The translations under genes were made by a program, and so were the position numbers. Under the pieces are notes generated by a model, which saw nothing but the letters and a program-made list of their open reading frames with translations, was not told the DNA's origin and searched no databases. Below are positions 60,701 through 64,000 of a stretch of DNA of 64,000 nucleotides, in pieces. Numbering within the stretch: the stretch's first letter is position 1; every line of letters begins with the position of its first letter. This stretch comes from Sebastes aleutianus (lineage: Eukaryota > Chordata > Actinopteri > Perciformes > Sebastidae), in NCBI GenBank assembly GCA_916700875.1, contig CAKAKS010000032.1, forward strand, positions 19,955,629 to 20,019,628, in the 5' to 3' direction.

Positions 60701-63700
60701 GTTTTCAAAATGTAGTTTAGTGCACTTCTAGAGCAGTGATTTCTTACCTGTTTTCCGAGGGGGTACCGAGGTAACGATGAGGTCAGAGTGTGGAGACACC
60801 TCAAGACAGGATAATAGTTCTTGTGATATTTGCGGAGGTCTTTTATCAGCTTCTGACACACCTCCTAAAAAAACAGAGAGAAACGTAAAGCATTAGATTC
60901 TGTCCAGGTATGTGCGCTCATTATTGGCCAATGCCTCAGATGAAGCGATAAAACAAAGAATGCACCTTTAAGTGAGTGTCGTCCGTGAATAGATTCACTT
61001 GTTCCTGAGGTTCCTGCTTCTCTACATACCTGGGGAGAAAAACACACAGGTTAGACTCGATTTTAAGACTTTGTAAAGTTCTACATTTGAAAAGGTCAAC
61101 CAAACAATACAACAAGCTACTAAACCACATACAACAAGCCAAGTTACTGGTTTGTTCACTTCTTGCAGCCAAACTAAATGGTATATTTACACAGTTTGAT
61201 GTTTTGTCTGCCAAGTCTATTTAGAGTCATTGCACACGTGAAAACCAAATTGTGTGTGTGTGTGTGTGTGTACCTCTTGAACGACGGCAGCTGCCTGATC
61301 CCCTCCAAGTCGCTGTGACCGAGCTGCATCACATTAAGCAGAGCCGCCTTCTTCTTACAGCACAGCACACTGAGAGGCTGAGAGTGAAAGTGCTCCAACA
61401 TGGCCAGCTGCACCAAGACAAAGCACAACACAAAGTTAGTTTAGCACCATGTGCGTGTGTCTGAATTAAGACACGCGAGTCTACAGACAACCGGTACAAA
61501 CGGAGGATAATACACATATTGAATGAAGTATTTAAAAGGCTACTCTGTACCTGAACGCCCTTGATGAAGTTTCTCACTGAGAAATCGTGGTAGAGGAAGA
61601 TGCTGATCAGCACCTGCATCACTTTACCGTTGAGCTTAAACGGGAACTGAGGTGTCAGGATCAACTGGAAACGTAAGACAAGACAAAAAATGCAATTAAC
61701 TTCCAGGGAATTCACTTATACAATAGTCTGGTAAAGAATTTGATTGGAAAATGTGCAACTTAGATTACATTTTACGGTGCAGGTGATCATGTTATTGTGT
61801 CTATCGCCTGTATCTGAGTAGCCAAATCTGTCCCTCACATGTTTACAGATGACATAGCAAAACATAAGCTTAATTCAATTCAACACATTCTTTAAATTCT
61901 CTGAACACCCACAGATTTGTTTTCAGTTATTCTGGCAGATTAGAAGATGGTCCGGAGTTTTGATGGGAATTTATTAGGTCCAAATCTTCATCTATCAATA
62001 ACAATGATAAAAGGTATAATTTGTCCCGCTGTAACAGGTTCAACAAAGCTAACAGGAGACTCAGGAAGATGTCACTCAATTAGCCTAAACACGCCCACAC
62101 AGTCCTGAGGAGAGGTCTGATCAGCCAGGTGAACTAAAAACACCTGTGTGGATGTTCAGAGGCTTTAAAAGGCTGCACTGTTCCTAATTTGGCTCCTCAA
62201 CACAGATCTAAATCCTCTAATACAATCTCAATAATGCAGAACAGCAGCAAAGATGTAGATTTTGAGCTTCATGAAGTAAAAAAAAAAGTAAAATACCTGC
62301 ACGAGTTGGGAGTTCACTTTCAAAATGTAGAAGTAAGAAAAACCCTGTGAGAGTGAAAAACTACCTTGTCTATGACTGTGGCCAGGTGCTGTGTGCAGGA
62401 GAGGGACTGGAAGAGCTCTATACACAGCAGGGAGGACACAGAGTGGGGCAGCATGTGTTGGATGGTGCTGGGCGATGTGGCGATACCAAAGATGAACATC
62501 AGCGGGAGACGTTCAATGTACCGGCTGTGGAACGGAGAACATGTACAAACAATATTTTTCTCAGTGACTCACTTGGTTTAACACTAGTTCAGATGTATGG
62601 GAAAGTGGCTACAAATCATGATCATTTTATTGTAATTTCGTAAACAGGAAGAGACTGATGCATTAATACAATTGCAAGGAAACAGTTAAATTACTCAGCT
62701 CAAAGTTTCTAGCTACCTGCAGATGAGTATGAAGTCCTGAAGAACTCTTGGGTTGAAAGCTTCCAAATCTTTGAAAATAATTACAACGGGAGGCTGCTGC
62801 TGCTGCTGCGGATCATCTCTGACAGGAGAACTACGCTTTTTTCCAGGAGTATCAGTGTTGGATTTCTGAAAAACAGGGATAAACATGCTTTTAGGTGATC
62901 AAACTCTTTTTATGTACCTAATTAAAAATGTAAAAATCATGTAGTTATGCTTCATGGTCGCACCTTTGTTTTGGCATTATACCAAGCACAGAGTGTACTG
63001 AGGGAGCAGTGCACACTCTTGTGGAGCTGAGCAACGCTCTGCTCAGCCTGCTCCTCTTCCTCATCATCGTCCACAGTCACAACGGTGCCCATTAACCTCT
63101 CCAGGACCCTCTTCATCAAATGCTTCAATGCTGAAATAATAAAAAAACAATATAAAGACTTGAAAGCAAATCCCGTAATGGTGGTATATGACAAAATAGT
63201 TGCTACTATTACTATTCTAAGATACAAAGTTTCTTCAAAATCACCCTCTGAGTCCCTTACCGCCGCACTCTTTGGCCTGTACAGATGCCACATGCGGAGT
63301 GACAGACTGCTGGAGCAGGTCAGACAGACTCTGGAAGGTCATGTCGTGGTCCGGGACATTCACACCTTTGGAGAAAAAAACAAACAAAATGCATGACTCA
63401 ATGTTAGATAGGGATTCAAGACACCCTCCAAAGGCATACCACAAGACTGTTGGAAATAAAGAGAGGGGATGATTTGTTTCCATTATATTCTAAATGGGCA
63501 GTTGTTTGGATAATCAGTAAGCAAATGATATAAGTTACTAGGGGTGTAAATCGCAAGTTTCTTTACGATACAATATTATATTGATTCTTTGGACAACGAT
63601 AACATATTTGCCGATATCACAAAGTCTGCCACGATACAATTGTTCACTACAAAGTGCCCCATTTCTCATGTTTAAGCACTGTTTGGATGTTTAGGAAGGA

Positions 63701-64000
63701 GGTGCGCTTGGACGGAAATGGTGACACAGATGTGCCATGGGACTTTCAAAATAAAGGCGTATCTTAAAGATGATGATATATATATATAAATTGATGTTTT
63801 CACTTTGCATCGATGATATTGGATCGTTGATCACTGAATCAATATATCGATCCATATCGGTGTATCGTTACACCCCTATAGGTTACTGCCTCATCAACAA
63901 CATACCGAGCACCAGAGCCGCTGTGGGAATCTCACTGGCCCTCATCTGTGATGCCCAGTCGCTGTGTTGGCGACTGGAAGAGGACTTCCTCGTGAAGTCC
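57779..64000 (-). CDS. orc3: Origin recognition complex subunit 3 (partial, N-terminal exons missing)
   Basis: Core subunit of the nuclear ORC that marks replication origins and loads MCM2-7. Seventeen minus-strand exons join in phase: 64000-63906 (cut by the edge), 63365-63261, 63130-62964, 62865-62717, 62524-62365, 61664-61551, 61407-61274, 61029-60966, 60864-60748, 60603-60524, 60228-60095, 59622-59528, 59427-59330, 59222-59081, 58996-58880, 58581-58502 and 57884-57779. They give about 651 residues of about 711 in human. Visible parts: a Ser/Arg linker, the AAA+-like fold with a Walker-B-like VVIIFKDLEAF, RYIERLPLMFIFGIATSPST, an acidic DDDEEEE stretch and QQQQQ nearby, the ORC3 insert, TLLEMNETRRSKKLSPFEAL, APDICLVYKLHLECGRLINL, and the C-terminal winged helix ending TKQKTDHVARLTWGGC. 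The donor of exon 58581-58502 (AAACA|GTATCC) is weak but restores HARFIRAV. Confidence 0.96.
61740..62364. other. Large orc3 intron, nothing recognised
   Basis: No exon fits phase here, because the flanking exons (61551-61664 and 62365-62524) join directly. No clear repeat. Confidence 0.5.
63540..63880. mobile_element. MITE with AGGGGTGTAA/TTACACCCCT ends in an orc3 intron
   Basis: The left end GGGGTGTAAATCGCAAG and the right end GTATCGTTACACCCC are inverted. The interior has repeated CGATAC/GTATCG words and a (TA)n run. The left half of another copy is at 40955-41110. Confidence 0.75.

Overview
This is vertebrate nuclear DNA, almost certainly from a percomorph teleost. The genes are split by GT-AG introns, the spacers are AT-rich and crowded with fish-type short transposons, SINE and LINE tails and microsatellites, and the gene set matches human 6q15. 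Every call was made by reading the sequence; no database search was run.

There are five protein genes, in this order: gabrr1 (+, first exon or exons off the left edge, last nine exons at 79-8771), pm20d2 (-, complete, seven exons, 12485-16932), a 27-kb gene-free stretch, cnr1 (+, single coding exon 44191-45612 with a split 5' leader), akirin2 (+, five coding exons, 49531-56412) and orc3 (-, seventeen exons at 57779-64000, N-terminal exons off the right edge). Order and strand match the human block GABRR1-PM20D2-...-CNR1-...-AKIRIN2-ORC3 read in reverse, but RNGTT, PNRC1 and SRSF12 (between PM20D2 and CNR1) and SPACA1 (between CNR1 and AKIRIN2) were not seen. The genes do not form a pathway: they encode a retinal GABA-gated chloride channel subunit, a cytosolic dipeptidase, a cannabinoid GPCR, a nuclear adaptor for proteasome import and transcription, and a replication-origin subunit.

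The rest is mostly repeats. Several are nested: a transposon inside another element in a gabrr1 intron; a 9.2-10.0 kb pair in the gabrr1 3' flank; a SINE followed by a DNA element at 19.5-20.2 kb; and a hAT-like element at 48.0-48.9 kb carrying a second foldback element with a 22-bp tandem array. Three TTAA-bounded elements (14.4, 15.7 and 29.9 kb) and a related composite (32.1 kb) recur. Long inverted repeats lie at 32.7, 24.6/25.5 and 55.3-55.6 kb. The most striking object is a roughly 4.1-kb, almost G-free minisatellite in akirin2 intron 1 (about 49.9-54.0 kb). It leaves all three plus-strand frames open for more than 1,200 codons without being a gene.

No RNA gene, CRISPR array, viral gene or toxin gene was recognised, and I did not find a clearly new protein system. 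The unusual content is repeat architecture and possible leader regulation.
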